Assembly (NCBI GenBank): GCA_900317365.1
Contig: ONGM01000076.1
Coordinates: 1 to 51,895 of the forward strand
Source of the DNA: an uncultured Planctomycetota bacterium
GTDB lineage: Bacteria; Planctomycetota; Planctomycetia; Pirellulales; Thermoguttaceae
Direction: 5' to 3'
DNA: 51,895 bases
Shown here: piece after piece, positions 28,310-37,116 of the stretch
How positions within the stretch are numbered: the first letter of the stretch is position 1
How the letters are laid out: each line of letters starts with the position of its first letter
The notes under the pieces: generated by a model
Told to the model about the DNA's origin: nothing
Seen by the model: the letters and a program-made list of their open reading frames with translations, nothing else
Databases searched by the model: none
Made by a program: the position numbers and the translations under genes

Positions 28310-29023
28310 ATGTCTGTATCGGTAGATCATACGCAACGTCGCACGATGATTTTGGAATGCGCGTTTGAGCTCTTCGCCGAAGAGGGATTTGCCGGCGTAA
28401 CGTACCTTAAAATAGCGAATCGTTGCGGAATTTCGCGCACGTCGATTTACAAGTATTTTAAGGACAAAGATCAGATTTTTATCTACGCGATCAAATTGTC
28501 GACGGACAAGATTTCCGTGATAGCCAAAAAGGTTATGGATCGGCGGGATTTGACCGCAGTTCAGAAACTTCGGAGGATTCTCCGGCTCATCGTGAAATTA
28601 TTGTCCGACAATCGAGTTTTTTTGTCGGTAACGCTCGACTATCTGACGTCTTTGAAATCATCCGGAGCGGACGTTCGTCGCAAAGCGCGTTCGCGCACGT
28701 TCGGTCTGAAGTTTCTTATGACGCGGCTTGTGCGAGACGCGATGCAACAAAAACTATTTCGCGACGGCGATCCCGAACTCATCGCCGCGAGAATTTATTG
28801 CATTCTTGAAGCCTATGTTTTTAGTCTGACCGTGACCGACGGCATGGGGCGAAACGAATGCCTTGCAACGATAGATTCATGCGTGGACGACCTCATGGTG
28901 AAAACGGTTCCGAACGTCGACGAGCCGGTCGACGCTCGAGCGTATCGGATTTCAGAACTCGTGATCGTTCCGCGTTCGGAATTGGAGAAGACCGCGTTGG
29001 CGAACGCGAAGGAGCGCTCATAA
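28310..29023 (+). CDS. TetR/AcrR family transcriptional regulator
   Basis: 237 residues. The N-terminal helix-turn-helix (about 8-60) is typical: ILECAFELFAEEGFAGVTY, then CGISRTSIYKYFKDKDQIF. The remaining 170 residues are the ligand-binding/dimer domain, not assignable to a ligand. The ATG at 28310 is chosen because the frame upstream runs through the preceding terminator; an in-frame GTG at 28301 is an alternative. By position it may control the exporter module before it or the membrane protein after it. I saw no obvious palindromic operator overlapping a strong promoter. Confidence 0.9.
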   Translation: MSVSVDHTQRRTMILECAFELFAEEGFAGVTYLKIANRCGISRTSIYKYFKDKDQIFIYAIKLSTDKISVIAKKVMDRRDLTAVQKLRRILRLIVKLLSDNRVFLSVTLDYLTSLKSSGADVRRKARSRTFGLKFLMTRLVRDAMQQKLFRDGDPELIAARIYCILEAYVFSLTVTDGMGRNECLATIDSCVDDLMVKTVPNVDEPVDARAYRISELVIVPRSELEKTALANAKERS

Positions 29024-29119
29024 CGTCCGCTTTGTGAACTTGGCGGACTTTGTGGACTTGGGAGCGCGCCGCGCGGCGCTAGTCGGCGTTTGCTTGCGAT
29101 TTTTGTGAAGGACTGATTC

Positions 29120-30574
29120 ATGCCACTTTTTGACGCGGCGACCACACAACATTTGTCGGCGCCATTTTGGTTTGTTCAATTCTTTAAGACGCTTGGTTTT
29201 GCTTTACACACGATACCGGTTGGGACAATCTTAATCGGTCTTCCTTTTGCGCTTCTCTTGTGGATTTTTGGCGGCGTCAATTCGAAACGACTCGCGCAAC
29301 GGCTCTTCCAGCAGATCCCAATCTTTATCGCCTTTGGGATAAATTTCGGCATAGTCCCGTTGCTTTTCGTTCAGCTGGCGTACTCCAAGGCGTTTTATAC
29401 GTCGACGATTCTTCTCGCTTGGCATTGGATAGCGGTTCTGCCGCTACTCTTAGTAGCGTACTATTGCGGCTATCTTTGCTCAAGCGGCGCGAAGAAGGAA
29501 AGAATATGGCGATCGGCGTTCTTTGCCTTGATCTCCGCCGTGTGCTTCGTTGGCGTAGGTCTCGTCTTTACGAGCGTGTGGACGTTCTTTGAACGTCCGT
29601 ATGAGTGGGAGCGCGTTTTGAACGATTCTTCCCATTCTTTCTCCTTAAAGAATTTGGGCGAATTAACGCTAGGCGGATTTGGCTCGGCTAGCGGACTGGG
29701 AATATTCTGGAAAGATCCGACGATTCTTCTGCGCTTCGGCGGCTTCTTTGGTTTGTCTTTCTTTGCGCTCGCCACTTGGATCGTGTTCGACGCGTACTTT
29801 GTCTATCGCGGTCCGCGACCGTTGACGCGCGAAGAGGCCGCGAGACTGCGCGAAAGCGGGCAAGAAGAAGAGAACGTCGACGAATCCGGAAAGAAAATTA
29901 AACGACGCAAGCCTCGAAAGCCCATTCAAGAGAATCCGGAAACGTTCCCGTTTTGGGCGTCGTCGGTCGCGTGCGTCTTGCTCCTTTTGGGGCTGGCGAC
30001 AACAATTCCGACGCTCGGAAAATACTTGTTGATCTCGGCGCAATCGTTAAAAGACGAAGAATTTTGGAACGATACCCTATGGAACGCGCTCTTGATCGGA
30101 ATGTGCGCTTCCGCAGCCTTACCGGCGCTCTTTTTAATGATCGCGAAATTGCGTAAGATGAGCGGCCGCACGTTGGCCGTCTTAATGACGTTGTGCGAGT
30201 TTCTCCTGGTCGGTTGTTACGCCGTCCTGCGCCAAATTCTGCAGAACGCGCGTCTTCACGGCTTTTACGATCCGAGCGCTTTCGCCGACGCTTCCGCTGT
30301 TCAATGGACGCCGATCTTTGCCTTTCTAGGCGTCTTTATCGCGGCGTTCTTCCTGATCGTCATACTTCTTATGAGAATGGCCGCGACAGACGGGCGCGGC
30401 GGTAAGAAATCCGATAAGAAGAGGAAACCGCGCAAAGCGACCGAAGCCCCCGCCGAACCCAAGGATTCGGGTAACGGCAAAAAGCCCAAAGGGACGCCGG
30501 AACCGACTCGCGAACAGCCGCCTAAGAGCGTGTCGACGCATCCGACCGGCAAGAATAACATTAGGCGGCTGTAA
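29120..30574 (+). CDS. Multipass membrane protein with basic C-terminal tail
   Basis: 484 residues, AAGGA 8 bases before the ATG. About nine hydrophobic segments, at roughly 20-50, 65-90, 98-115, 130-155, 195-220, 272-295, 318-340, 350-372 and 398-420. The segment FGINFGIVPLLFVQLAYSKAF followed by YTSTILLAWHWIAVLPLLL recalls a family of quinol-oxidase/cytochrome-bd-like integral membrane proteins in planctomycetes and other anaerobes, but the haem ligands cannot be fixed here. A charged loop (about 235-270) is Arg/Lys-rich, and the tail after 425 is Lys/Pro-rich and disordered. A role in electron transfer is only a guess. The next gene begins 49 bases later. Confidence 0.7.
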   Translation: MPLFDAATTQHLSAPFWFVQFFKTLGFALHTIPVGTILIGLPFALLLWIFGGVNSKRLAQRLFQQIPIFIAFGINFGIVPLLFVQLAYSKAFYTSTILLAWHWIAVLPLLLVAYYCGYLCSSGAKKERIWRSAFFALISAVCFVGVGLVFTSVWTFFERPYEWERVLNDSSHSFSLKNLGELTLGGFGSASGLGIFWKDPTILLRFGGFFGLSFFALATWIVFDAYFVYRGPRPLTREEAARLRESGQEEENVDESGKKIKRRKPRKPIQENPETFPFWASSVACVLLLLGLATTIPTLGKYLLISAQSLKDEEFWNDTLWNALLIGMCASAALPALFLMIAKLRKMSGRTLAVLMTLCEFLLVGCYAVLRQILQNARLHGFYDPSAFADASAVQWTPIFAFLGVFIAAFFLIVILLMRMAATDGRGGKKSDKKRKPRKATEAPAEPKDSGNGKKPKGTPEPTREQPPKSVSTHPTGKNNIRRL

Positions 30575-30623
30575 CGGCGCGCCTATCTGACACGTATCGA
30601 AAATAGATTAGAGCGAGGTTGAT

Positions 30624-31853
30624 ATGAAACGAACCGCAACGATCTCTCGACTCCTGGTTTTGAGCTGTTCATTGGCGTTTGCAACGGCGTTTTCTTGCGC
30701 GTGTCGCGCCGAAGACGCTCCTCGTTCGGACGACAAGATTGAAGTTGTTTCCTACTATTTCGGAAACTATCATCTCGATAAGCGAAATGAAAAGCGACTC
30801 GGAAAAGGATGGACCGAATGGGAATTGCTGAAGAAAGCGAAACCGCGTTTCGAAGGACACCAGCAGCCTAAAGTTCCGTTGTGGGGATACCTCGACGAAG
30901 CCGATCCCAAGGACATGGCGAAGAAAATTGACGCCGCTTCAGAATACGGAATCGACGTCTTTCTCTTTGACTGGTACTATTACGAAGACGGACCGTTCCT
31001 CGAGCGCACGATCGACGAAGGTTTTCTGCAAGCGCCGAATCGAGATAAAATCAAGTTCGCGTTGATGTGGGCGAATCACGACTGGGTCGAGATTTTCCCC
31101 AAGCACAAGGACGTTCCGAGCGCGCTGATCTATCCCGGTCGCGTTTCGCCTGAAATGTTCGACAAGATTTGCGATCTTGTGATTGAAAAGTATTTCTCGC
31201 AACCGAATTACTGGAAAATCAACGGCGCTCCTTATTTCTCGATTTATGAGCTTACGAAGTTCGGCGAGAACTTTGGATCTTACGAAGCGACCAAAGCTGC
31301 GATTCAGAGATTCCGCGAGAAAGTTAAGGCCGCAGGGTTCCCCGATCTGCATTTAAACGCCGTCTATTGGGGACGTCCGAATATTCCCGGCGAGAAAACC
31401 GTCAACGATCCGGTTGCCTTTATTGAGGGGCTTGGTTTCGATTCCGTTACGTCGTACGTCTGGATTCATCACGTGCCGCTCAACGAGCAGCAGACCGATT
31501 TTAATTGGGTTCGCGACGAATATATGAAACATTGGGACTACGCGCGCAAAGCGTTTTCCATTCCCTATATTCCTAACGTCTCGATGGGCTGGGACTCAAG
31601 TCCGCGCACGTGTCAGGACGATCCGTTCGGAAATTGGGGCTATCCTTTCACGAATTGTATTTCAAACAACACGCCTGAGAATTTTAAAACTGCGGTTCAA
31701 ATGACCAAAGACCGCATTCTCGCCGATCCGGACGCCCCGCGAATTTTCAATATCAACTGTTGGAACGAATGGACCGAAGGAAGCTACTTGGAACCTGACT
31801 CCGTCAACGGCTACGGTTACCTGGAAGCAATTCGCGACGTTATGAAGAAATAG
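30624..31853 (+). CDS. Secreted WbsX/GH99-like family protein
   Basis: 409 residues with a signal peptide (MKRTATISRLLVLSCSLAFAT...). The mature protein matches the Glyco_tran_WbsX/GH99-like family (PF14307): VVSYYFGNYHLDKRN, GWTEWELLKKAKPRFEGH, QQPKVPLWGYLDE, YGIDVFLFDWYYYEDG and, near the C-terminus, NCWNEWTEGSYLEPD. This is a (beta/alpha)8-type fold with two acidic clusters (FDWY, NEWTEG) resembling the GH99 active site. Members are annotated as glycosyltransferases, but GH99-like endo-glycosidase activity is more plausible for a secreted form. Cysteines near the cleavage site (FSCAC) leave a lipoprotein possible. The terminator is at 31886. Confidence 0.85.
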   Translation: MKRTATISRLLVLSCSLAFATAFSCACRAEDAPRSDDKIEVVSYYFGNYHLDKRNEKRLGKGWTEWELLKKAKPRFEGHQQPKVPLWGYLDEADPKDMAKKIDAASEYGIDVFLFDWYYYEDGPFLERTIDEGFLQAPNRDKIKFALMWANHDWVEIFPKHKDVPSALIYPGRVSPEMFDKICDLVIEKYFSQPNYWKINGAPYFSIYELTKFGENFGSYEATKAAIQRFREKVKAAGFPDLHLNAVYWGRPNIPGEKTVNDPVAFIEGLGFDSVTSYVWIHHVPLNEQQTDFNWVRDEYMKHWDYARKAFSIPYIPNVSMGWDSSPRTCQDDPFGNWGYPFTNCISNNTPENFKTAVQMTKDRILADPDAPRIFNINCWNEWTEGSYLEPDSVNGYGYLEAIRDVMKK

Positions 31854-31885
31854 TTTCGCTTTTGTCGGGACTTAGCGATCCTCTC

Positions 31886-31930
31886 GCCCTAAACGCGCGC
31901 TCAACGGCGCGACGTTTAGGGCTTTTCTTT
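31886..31930 (+). terminator. Intrinsic terminator after the WbsX-like gene
   Basis: Stem GCCCTAAACG (31886-31895) with CGTTTAGGGC (31913-31922), extended inside by CGCGC/GCGCG with one bulged A, then TTTTCTTTTT. Confidence 0.85.
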
Positions 31931-32048
31931 TTCCGAAGATTCGATTCTCTTGGACAATCGATTACGATTGTCGTTGGACGCCGCCGTTGCCATTGGAATA
32001 ATCGAGCGTTTCGTTTAAACCCGTCTATTATTTCAAGCGAAAAATGTC

Positions 32049-32054
32049 TATACT
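32049..32054 (+). promoter_or_regulatory. Possible -10 element of the MsbA-type exporter gene
   Basis: The 240 bases between the terminator and 32176 hold a TATACT here, with no good -35 box. A leader of about 115 bases would result. Nothing else is recognisable in the gap. Confidence 0.35.
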
Positions 32055-32175
32055 AGCTTCGGATCATTTTAGCCTGGGAAAAGAGTCCGCGCGACTATTG
32101 CGCGCATTTTGATTCCAGGGTCGCGCCAAGTTGCGCCCATGGCAAACCGTTGAACGCAAGACGTACGGAACGACG

Positions 32176-34344
32176 ATGCAAAATTTTGTTCGAGCGATCA
32201 AGCTAACCCTGAAGTATAAATGGAACATCGTGTGGGTCGTTTTGTCTTCCGTTTGCCTCGCCGTTTGTTGGGGCGGAAATATAGCGACGGTGTATCCGCT
32301 CGTCCAAGTTTCTTTTCAGGGCGATTCAATTATTAGTTGGCTCGAGAAGGAGATCTCTCAGCAAGAGTCTCGGATCGCCGAGATGCGCGAAGAACTTGAA
32401 GTCGCGTCAACGAGCGGGGACGAGCGTCGGCTCGAATCAATTTCGCTCAAAATAGCGAACGCGGAAAAATTACTCGACAAATATCGTTTTGCGGAACCGT
32501 ACGCGCGAAAGTGGACTCCGGACAATCCGTTTCTGACGGTGGTTGCGTTGATGATCTTTGTTTTGGTAACGACGCTGTTTAAGAGCGTTTGCACATTTTC
32601 GCAGTCGTATCTTTCCGCTCGGTTAGGTCAACTCGGTTCTCAGGAGCTTAGATCGCTTTTTTTCCAAAAGATGCTCGGTTACGAGACGACGTATTTCAGT
32701 CAGCGCGGAATCGCCGACGCTACGACGCGTTTCACATCCGATATGAACACGTTGTCGAACGGACTCGCGCTCGTCTATGGCAAGGCGTTGCGCGAGCCGT
32801 TGAAAATGATCGTGTGTTTGATTGGCGCCGCGATCGTTAGTTGGCAGCTTCTTTTGTTTACGTTCCTTTTCGTTCCGCTTGCCGCCGTATTGATTCGTTG
32901 GCTTGCGAAATCGTTAAAGCGGGTCGCTCGCCGCGCTATGGCGGAAATGGCGCAACTTTACGGTCGCGTCGACGAAACGTTTCATTCGATTCGCGTCGTG
33001 AAGTCGTTTGATCGCGAAGATTACGAGCTGGAGAAGTTTCAACGCTCGAATAACGCTTATTTTCGTCGCGGAATGAAGACGGCAAAGTACGACGCGCTCA
33101 CAAGTCCGATTACGGAATGTCTCGGAATTGGAATGCTTGTTCTGGCAATCATGGCGGGCGCGTACCTTATTATTTACCAAAAGACGAGCCTCTTTGGTAT
33201 CCCCACGTCGTCTCGTCCGCTCGATCTGGGATCGCTTGTTCTGTTTTACGGTTTTCTTATCGGCGCGTCGGATCCCGCGAGACGTTTAACCGATATTTTC
33301 ACGAATATTCAGAGCGCGTGCGCCGCCGCCGATCGCGTTTACGAAGTGATCGATAGAGAACCGCTCGTCAAAGAATCCGAGCGACCGACTCCGTTGAGCG
33401 CGTTTAGTCAATCGATCGTCTTTGACGGAGTCTATTACGAGTATCCGATAGAAATTGCGCCGCAGGTCGACGCGTCGTCTTCGAAGCGTCGCGTTCGTCT
33501 CGAAGACGTTCTGAAAAGCTGGGCGTCGCGTCGTTGGCAGGCTTTTAAATCGCGCGGCGACGCGGCGAAACTTGCCGACGAAGCGTCAAAAGAAACTTCG
33601 AAAACTCACGCTAGCGTCGCGCCGGCGCGCGGAACGAATTCGGAACGACGAGAGAGTCGTCAGGTCTTGAAGAACGTGTCTCTCGAAATTAAATTCGGCG
33701 AGACAATCGCGATTGTCGGTCGTAGCGGATGTGGAAAAAGCACCCTGATGAGTATGATTCCGCGCTTTATCGACCCGACGATCGGACGCGTTTTAATTGA
33801 CGGAACGCCGTTGACCGACGTCAAATTCTCCGATCTTCGCGCGCAAATAGGTCTTGTTTCGCAAGATTCCACGCTTTTTAACGATACGGCGCTCGAAAAT
33901 ATTCGATACGGTCGACCGGACGCGACTCGCGAAGAAGTCGTCGCCGCAGCAAAGGACGCTTACGCCGACGAGTTTATTCGCGAAGAATTATCCAACGGCT
34001 ACGATTCGCTCGTCGGACCCGGCGGCGGGCTCTTGTCCGGCGGTCAACGTCAGCGAATCGCTTTGGCGCGCGCTATCCTCAAAGACCCAAAGATCTTGCT
34101 TCTCGACGAAGCGACGAGTCAAATCGACGTTCAAAGCGAACGATACATTCACCAAGCGCTCAAGAAGTTTATTGGAACGCGCACGACAATTTTGGTAACT
34201 CACCGACTGAGCGCTATTGAGCTTGCCGATCGAGTTGTCGTCATGCAAGACGGAGAAATTCAGTTTGTCGGAACACACGCCGAGGCGTTAAAATCGTCTC
34301 CGTTCTACGCGAATCTTTGGGCGAACGAATCGATTGACGCATAA
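32176..34344 (+). CDS. ABC exporter, fused TMD-NBD (MsbA-type)
   Basis: 722 residues. Helix 1 (about 18-42) is followed by an outer coiled coil of about 45 residues (55-100, SQQESRIAEMREELE) before helix 2, an unusual length for this loop. Helices 3-6 follow. The nucleotide-binding domain has Walker A GRSGCGKST near 515, signature LLSGGQRQRIALA near 620 and Walker B ILLLDEATSQID with the catalytic Glu, then the H-loop THRLS. A 65-residue charged Ser/Arg/Lys insertion (about 430-495) interrupts the nucleotide-binding domain between the A-loop strand (YYEYPIE) and RQVLKNVSLEIKFG. The start at 32176 is the first ATG in frame; it lacks a clear ribosome-binding site and a TTG at 32131 is the alternative. 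Lipid or lipid A flipping is likely from the family but unproved. Confidence 0.9.
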   Translation: MQNFVRAIKLTLKYKWNIVWVVLSSVCLAVCWGGNIATVYPLVQVSFQGDSIISWLEKEISQQESRIAEMREELEVASTSGDERRLESISLKIANAEKLLDKYRFAEPYARKWTPDNPFLTVVALMIFVLVTTLFKSVCTFSQSYLSARLGQLGSQELRSLFFQKMLGYETTYFSQRGIADATTRFTSDMNTLSNGLALVYGKALREPLKMIVCLIGAAIVSWQLLLFTFLFVPLAAVLIRWLAKSLKRVARRAMAEMAQLYGRVDETFHSIRVVKSFDREDYELEKFQRSNNAYFRRGMKTAKYDALTSPITECLGIGMLVLAIMAGAYLIIYQKTSLFGIPTSSRPLDLGSLVLFYGFLIGASDPARRLTDIFTNIQSACAAADRVYEVIDREPLVKESERPTPLSAFSQSIVFDGVYYEYPIEIAPQVDASSSKRRVRLEDVLKSWASRRWQAFKSRGDAAKLADEASKETSKTHASVAPARGTNSERRESRQVLKNVSLEIKFGETIAIVGRSGCGKSTLMSMIPRFIDPTIGRVLIDGTPLTDVKFSDLRAQIGLVSQDSTLFNDTALENIRYGRPDATREEVVAAAKDAYADEFIREELSNGYDSLVGPGGGLLSGGQRQRIALARAILKDPKILLLDEATSQIDVQSERYIHQALKKFIGTRTTILVTHRLSAIELADRVVVMQDGEIQFVGTHAEALKSSPFYANLWANESIDA

Positions 34345-34421
34345 ATAGTTTATACGGTTGCATTGTTAATCATTTTTCCGCGCGTTCGGCGCTCGACGCG
34401 GCGCGCGGCGAGGAGAAAAAT

Positions 34422-35021
34422 ATGAAAGCCAAAGAAACGGCGCTGATGCTGATCGAATTTCAGAACGACTTCTGCAAGGAAGGCGGTAAGCTTTACGACG
34501 CGGTGAAAGACGAGATCAAACGCCACAACGTCCTTGAAAACGCCGTGAAACTTTTGACCGGCGCGCGAGAGAAGGGCGTTCGTATCGTTCACATTCCATT
34601 TTTGCTCAACGCCGAGTGGTCGAAAGAGACGGCGATTGAAGGCGTGATTGGAAGTCTTCGAGACGGTGAAATTTTTGTTCCCGGAACCTGGGGCGCGGAG
34701 ATCGTCGACGAGTTGAAACCGCGTGAAGACGAAACGATTCTCCAAGGCAAAAGGGCTCTGAACGGTTTTGTCCACACCAATCTTGCCGACGTCTTGGCGA
34801 GTTTGAAGGTCAAGAATATCGGAGTCGCGGGTTTTTTGACAAACGTATGCGCGCAAGCGACGGCGATGGGCGCGTACGATCGCGGGTACCGCACGCGACT
34901 GATTACGGACGCTTGCGGAGCGACTTCGGAAAAGATTCAACGTTTCGTTGAAGACGAGATTTGCCCGCTGTTTGGCGGAAAACCTTCCGTCGACGTTTTT
35001 CTCTCCGAAATTGAGGCGTGA
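34422..35021 (+). CDS. Isochorismatase-family cysteine hydrolase
   Basis: 199 residues, AGGAG 7 bases before the ATG. The alpha/beta hydrolase family of isochorismatase, nicotinamidase and ureidoacrylate/carbamoyl hydrolases uses a Cys-Asp-Lys triad. Cys143 sits in GFLTNVCAQATAMGAYDRGY and Lys110 in LQGKRALNGF, both as expected. The usual acid in (V/I)DxQNDF is Glu12 here (LIEFQNDF), a variant I recall from a subfamily with LIEYQN. The substrate cannot be named. It lies 77 bases after the exporter gene in the same direction and is followed by a hairpin. If Glu12 cannot replace Asp, the enzyme could be altered or inactive, but conservation of the rest argues for activity. Confidence 0.87.
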   Translation: MKAKETALMLIEFQNDFCKEGGKLYDAVKDEIKRHNVLENAVKLLTGAREKGVRIVHIPFLLNAEWSKETAIEGVIGSLRDGEIFVPGTWGAEIVDELKPREDETILQGKRALNGFVHTNLADVLASLKVKNIGVAGFLTNVCAQATAMGAYDRGYRTRLITDACGATSEKIQRFVEDEICPLFGGKPSVDVFLSEIEA

Positions 35022-35066
35022 GTTTAAACGCGGCAATCGTATTTCATAACGTATTTCATACGCTCC

Positions 35067-35105
35067 GAGGAGCGAGAAGGGTCGACCGGCGCCTTTTCGC
35101 TCCTC
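35067..35105 (+). terminator. Stem-loop after the hydrolase gene
   Basis: A 14-bp stem with one G-T pair (35067-35080/35092-35105) lies 46 bases after the stop. No T-tract follows immediately (only CTTCTTT), so it may be a weak terminator or an RNA-stabilising end. Confidence 0.55.
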
Positions 35106-35414
35106 GCGTCAACTTCTTTAAAACCAATCTAGTAGCGTCCGATTGTTAAGATGACGGAACTTTTCTGATTTTAATCTTTTTTCTGATTATTCTCTCAAGG
35201 TTTTTTCTCGGCGGTCGAAAATAATATTAGCAACCCAATGGGTCATCGACGCGCGGTTGCTTAGGACGCGTCGACAAGTTGGTTGCGTCTTGCGTTTAAG
35301 TTCCTTGTGCGAACAAAGATCCCCCCTTGAACGGTAAGACGCTTGAAAGAACTCATAGGTCGTCGTAGAAGATGACGACGGCTTGTGCCGAGAACGTATT
35401 CGTGTGAGGAAACA
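35106..35414. other. AT-rich leader region before the DUF6666-like gene
   Basis: The region contains pyrimidine-rich TTTTCTGATT repeats (35161-35195) and a TAATAT at 35222-35227 as the only decent -10 candidate, with no matching -35. If used, the next gene has a leader of about 180 bases, which could carry stability or regulatory elements, as for abundant envelope proteins. No protein-coding frame is supported. Confidence 0.3.
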
Positions 35415-37028
35415 ATGACAAGTTCAAACAAGATCGAGAGCAAAAACGCAGTGGCGCAACGTCAACTTCGAGTTGAAGGATTAACAAAGGCGTTGAGGAA
35501 GTCCTCGACTTTGCGAATGGGATTAGTCGCTCTTTTGACGCTAGGGTTTGTCGGCGGAACCGACGTTGCGTTCTCCCAATCGGCGCGCGCCGCTTCGACT
35601 TCTCCCTGGGTTACCGCGAACGGAAAAGAAGCTATCGATTTGAACGCTAAATCGGCTTCGCGTAAGAACGTCGTTAAACGAGTCAACAATCCGATTCGTC
35701 AAACTCAAGCGTTGACTCCGCAAGGCGCGAGCGATTCGATCTTAGATCCCGCCTTCGATCCTGAGCCGTCGCTAAACGAGACGCTCGACGACGCCATGCA
35801 AGTCGCGGATCCCGTTTTCAACGCTTCCAATTCAGACGTTGCTCCTACCGTCGCTTCTCCGCTCGACGCCGACGACGACGCGAGCGACGCGGTCGCGCCG
35901 ATGCCGTCCGTGCCTCCGACCAAATTGCAAGCGACCCAAGCGCCGCAAGCGCAACCGAATCCGGTTCAAAACTATCCGATGAGCGAACCGAAGCAAACGG
36001 TTCCCGCAGCGCCGCGCGCCGCAGCTCCTTCGCATAATCCCTACGCCAGGATCGGTCAGGCTGAATATCATCCGAACCAATTCTACAGCACGAATCCGAA
36101 TTATTCGGTCAATGGATACCGGAATACGCCGCCTGCCGTCGCGTACGGACAAAGTCTTTGCGGGGACGCGTGCTACGACGGCGCTTGCAACGGTGGTTGC
36201 GGATTCTTCGGCGGCTTCTTCCAGAATTCAACGGCGGAAGCGGGTCTCGTCGGAATGAGAAGTCCGCTCGATATGGAGAATTCCGGAAACTTCGGCGGCG
36301 ATTTCGCGCTGAACTGGGGCAGCGTCCAACCTGTTTTCGCCGGACTTTACGCACAAGCCGGAGCGCGCGGCGTCTTTACGAACTTCAACGGAATCGACGC
36401 CAACGGGTTTGAAGACGACAATTGCCGTAGCCAGGTCTTTTGGACCGCCGGACTTTACTACCGCACAAACGAATGCTCCGACGGATGGAACGTCGGCGTC
36501 GTCTACGATTCCGTTACGAATCGCGACTATCGCAAATACAACCTGTCGCAGGTAAGAGCGGAACTTTCGTACACCTTCAACGGAACGGGAACGATCGGTT
36601 TTCGCGGCGCATTCGCACTCAACGACGATTGGTGCGACTTCCTGAATATGGACGGGATTTCCGCGCAGGTCAAATCGACCGGAACGGACTACTACACGAT
36701 GTTCTATCGCAAGCAGTTTGATCAAGGCGGCAACGCCGCGATCTTCGCCGGAGTTACGGAGTGGAGCGAAGCGTTGCTCGGGTTCTCCGCAGAAGCTCCT
36801 CTGAGCGATTCTTTGGCGGTCAAATGCGGCGGATCATACGTCTTTGCCAAAGATCGTAGCAAGGACGGCGGACTCTCCTTGACGAAACGCCAAGAGGAAT
36901 CCTGGAACCTCTCCCTTGGAATTGCCTGGCATTTGGGCGGCGGCGCGAGCTCCTGCATGGGAACTCAACGCCCGCTCTTCGACGTCGCGGACAACGGAAC
37001 CTTCCTCCAAAACTTCATTCGTAAATAA
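35415..37028 (+). CDS. DUF6666-like secreted/outer-envelope protein
   Basis: 537 residues, GAGG 5 bases before the ATG. After a Lys/Arg-rich start of about 35 residues a signal-like hydrophobic stretch runs through about 39-55 (MGLVALLTLGFVGGTDVAFS). The next 190 residues are low-complexity (Asp/Ala/Pro/Gln), then a Cys-rich segment CGDACYDGACNGGCGFFGGF, then about 270 residues of alternating aromatic/polar strands that suggest a beta-barrel or beta-sandwich (FALNWGSVQPVFAGLYAQAG; WNLSLGIAWHLGGG), ending in RPLFDVADNGTFLQNF, an ending I recall from the planctomycete DUF6666 family. An outer-membrane or extracellular location is likely; function unknown. A very strong terminator follows, fitting high expression. 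Confidence 0.75.
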   Translation: MTSSNKIESKNAVAQRQLRVEGLTKALRKSSTLRMGLVALLTLGFVGGTDVAFSQSARAASTSPWVTANGKEAIDLNAKSASRKNVVKRVNNPIRQTQALTPQGASDSILDPAFDPEPSLNETLDDAMQVADPVFNASNSDVAPTVASPLDADDDASDAVAPMPSVPPTKLQATQAPQAQPNPVQNYPMSEPKQTVPAAPRAAAPSHNPYARIGQAEYHPNQFYSTNPNYSVNGYRNTPPAVAYGQSLCGDACYDGACNGGCGFFGGFFQNSTAEAGLVGMRSPLDMENSGNFGGDFALNWGSVQPVFAGLYAQAGARGVFTNFNGIDANGFEDDNCRSQVFWTAGLYYRTNECSDGWNVGVVYDSVTNRDYRKYNLSQVRAELSYTFNGTGTIGFRGAFALNDDWCDFLNMDGISAQVKSTGTDYYTMFYRKQFDQGGNAAIFAGVTEWSEALLGFSAEAPLSDSLAVKCGGSYVFAKDRSKDGGLSLTKRQEESWNLSLGIAWHLGGGASSCMGTQRPLFDVADNGTFLQNFIRK

Positions 37029-37053
37029 ACTCCGAATCTTCAGCGCGTAAAGT

Positions 37054-37091
37054 AACGCGGCGCCGTTCAATGAGCGGCGCCGCGTTTTTTT
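37054..37091 (+). terminator. Strong intrinsic terminator after the DUF6666-like gene
   Basis: Perfect 12-bp GC-rich stem (37054-37065/37075-37086) with a 9-base loop, merging into a run of seven T. The opposite strand has no T-run, so it serves the plus strand. Confidence 0.9.
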
Positions 37092-37116
37092 GATCTTTGA
37101 CTTCGCGAAACTCAAA

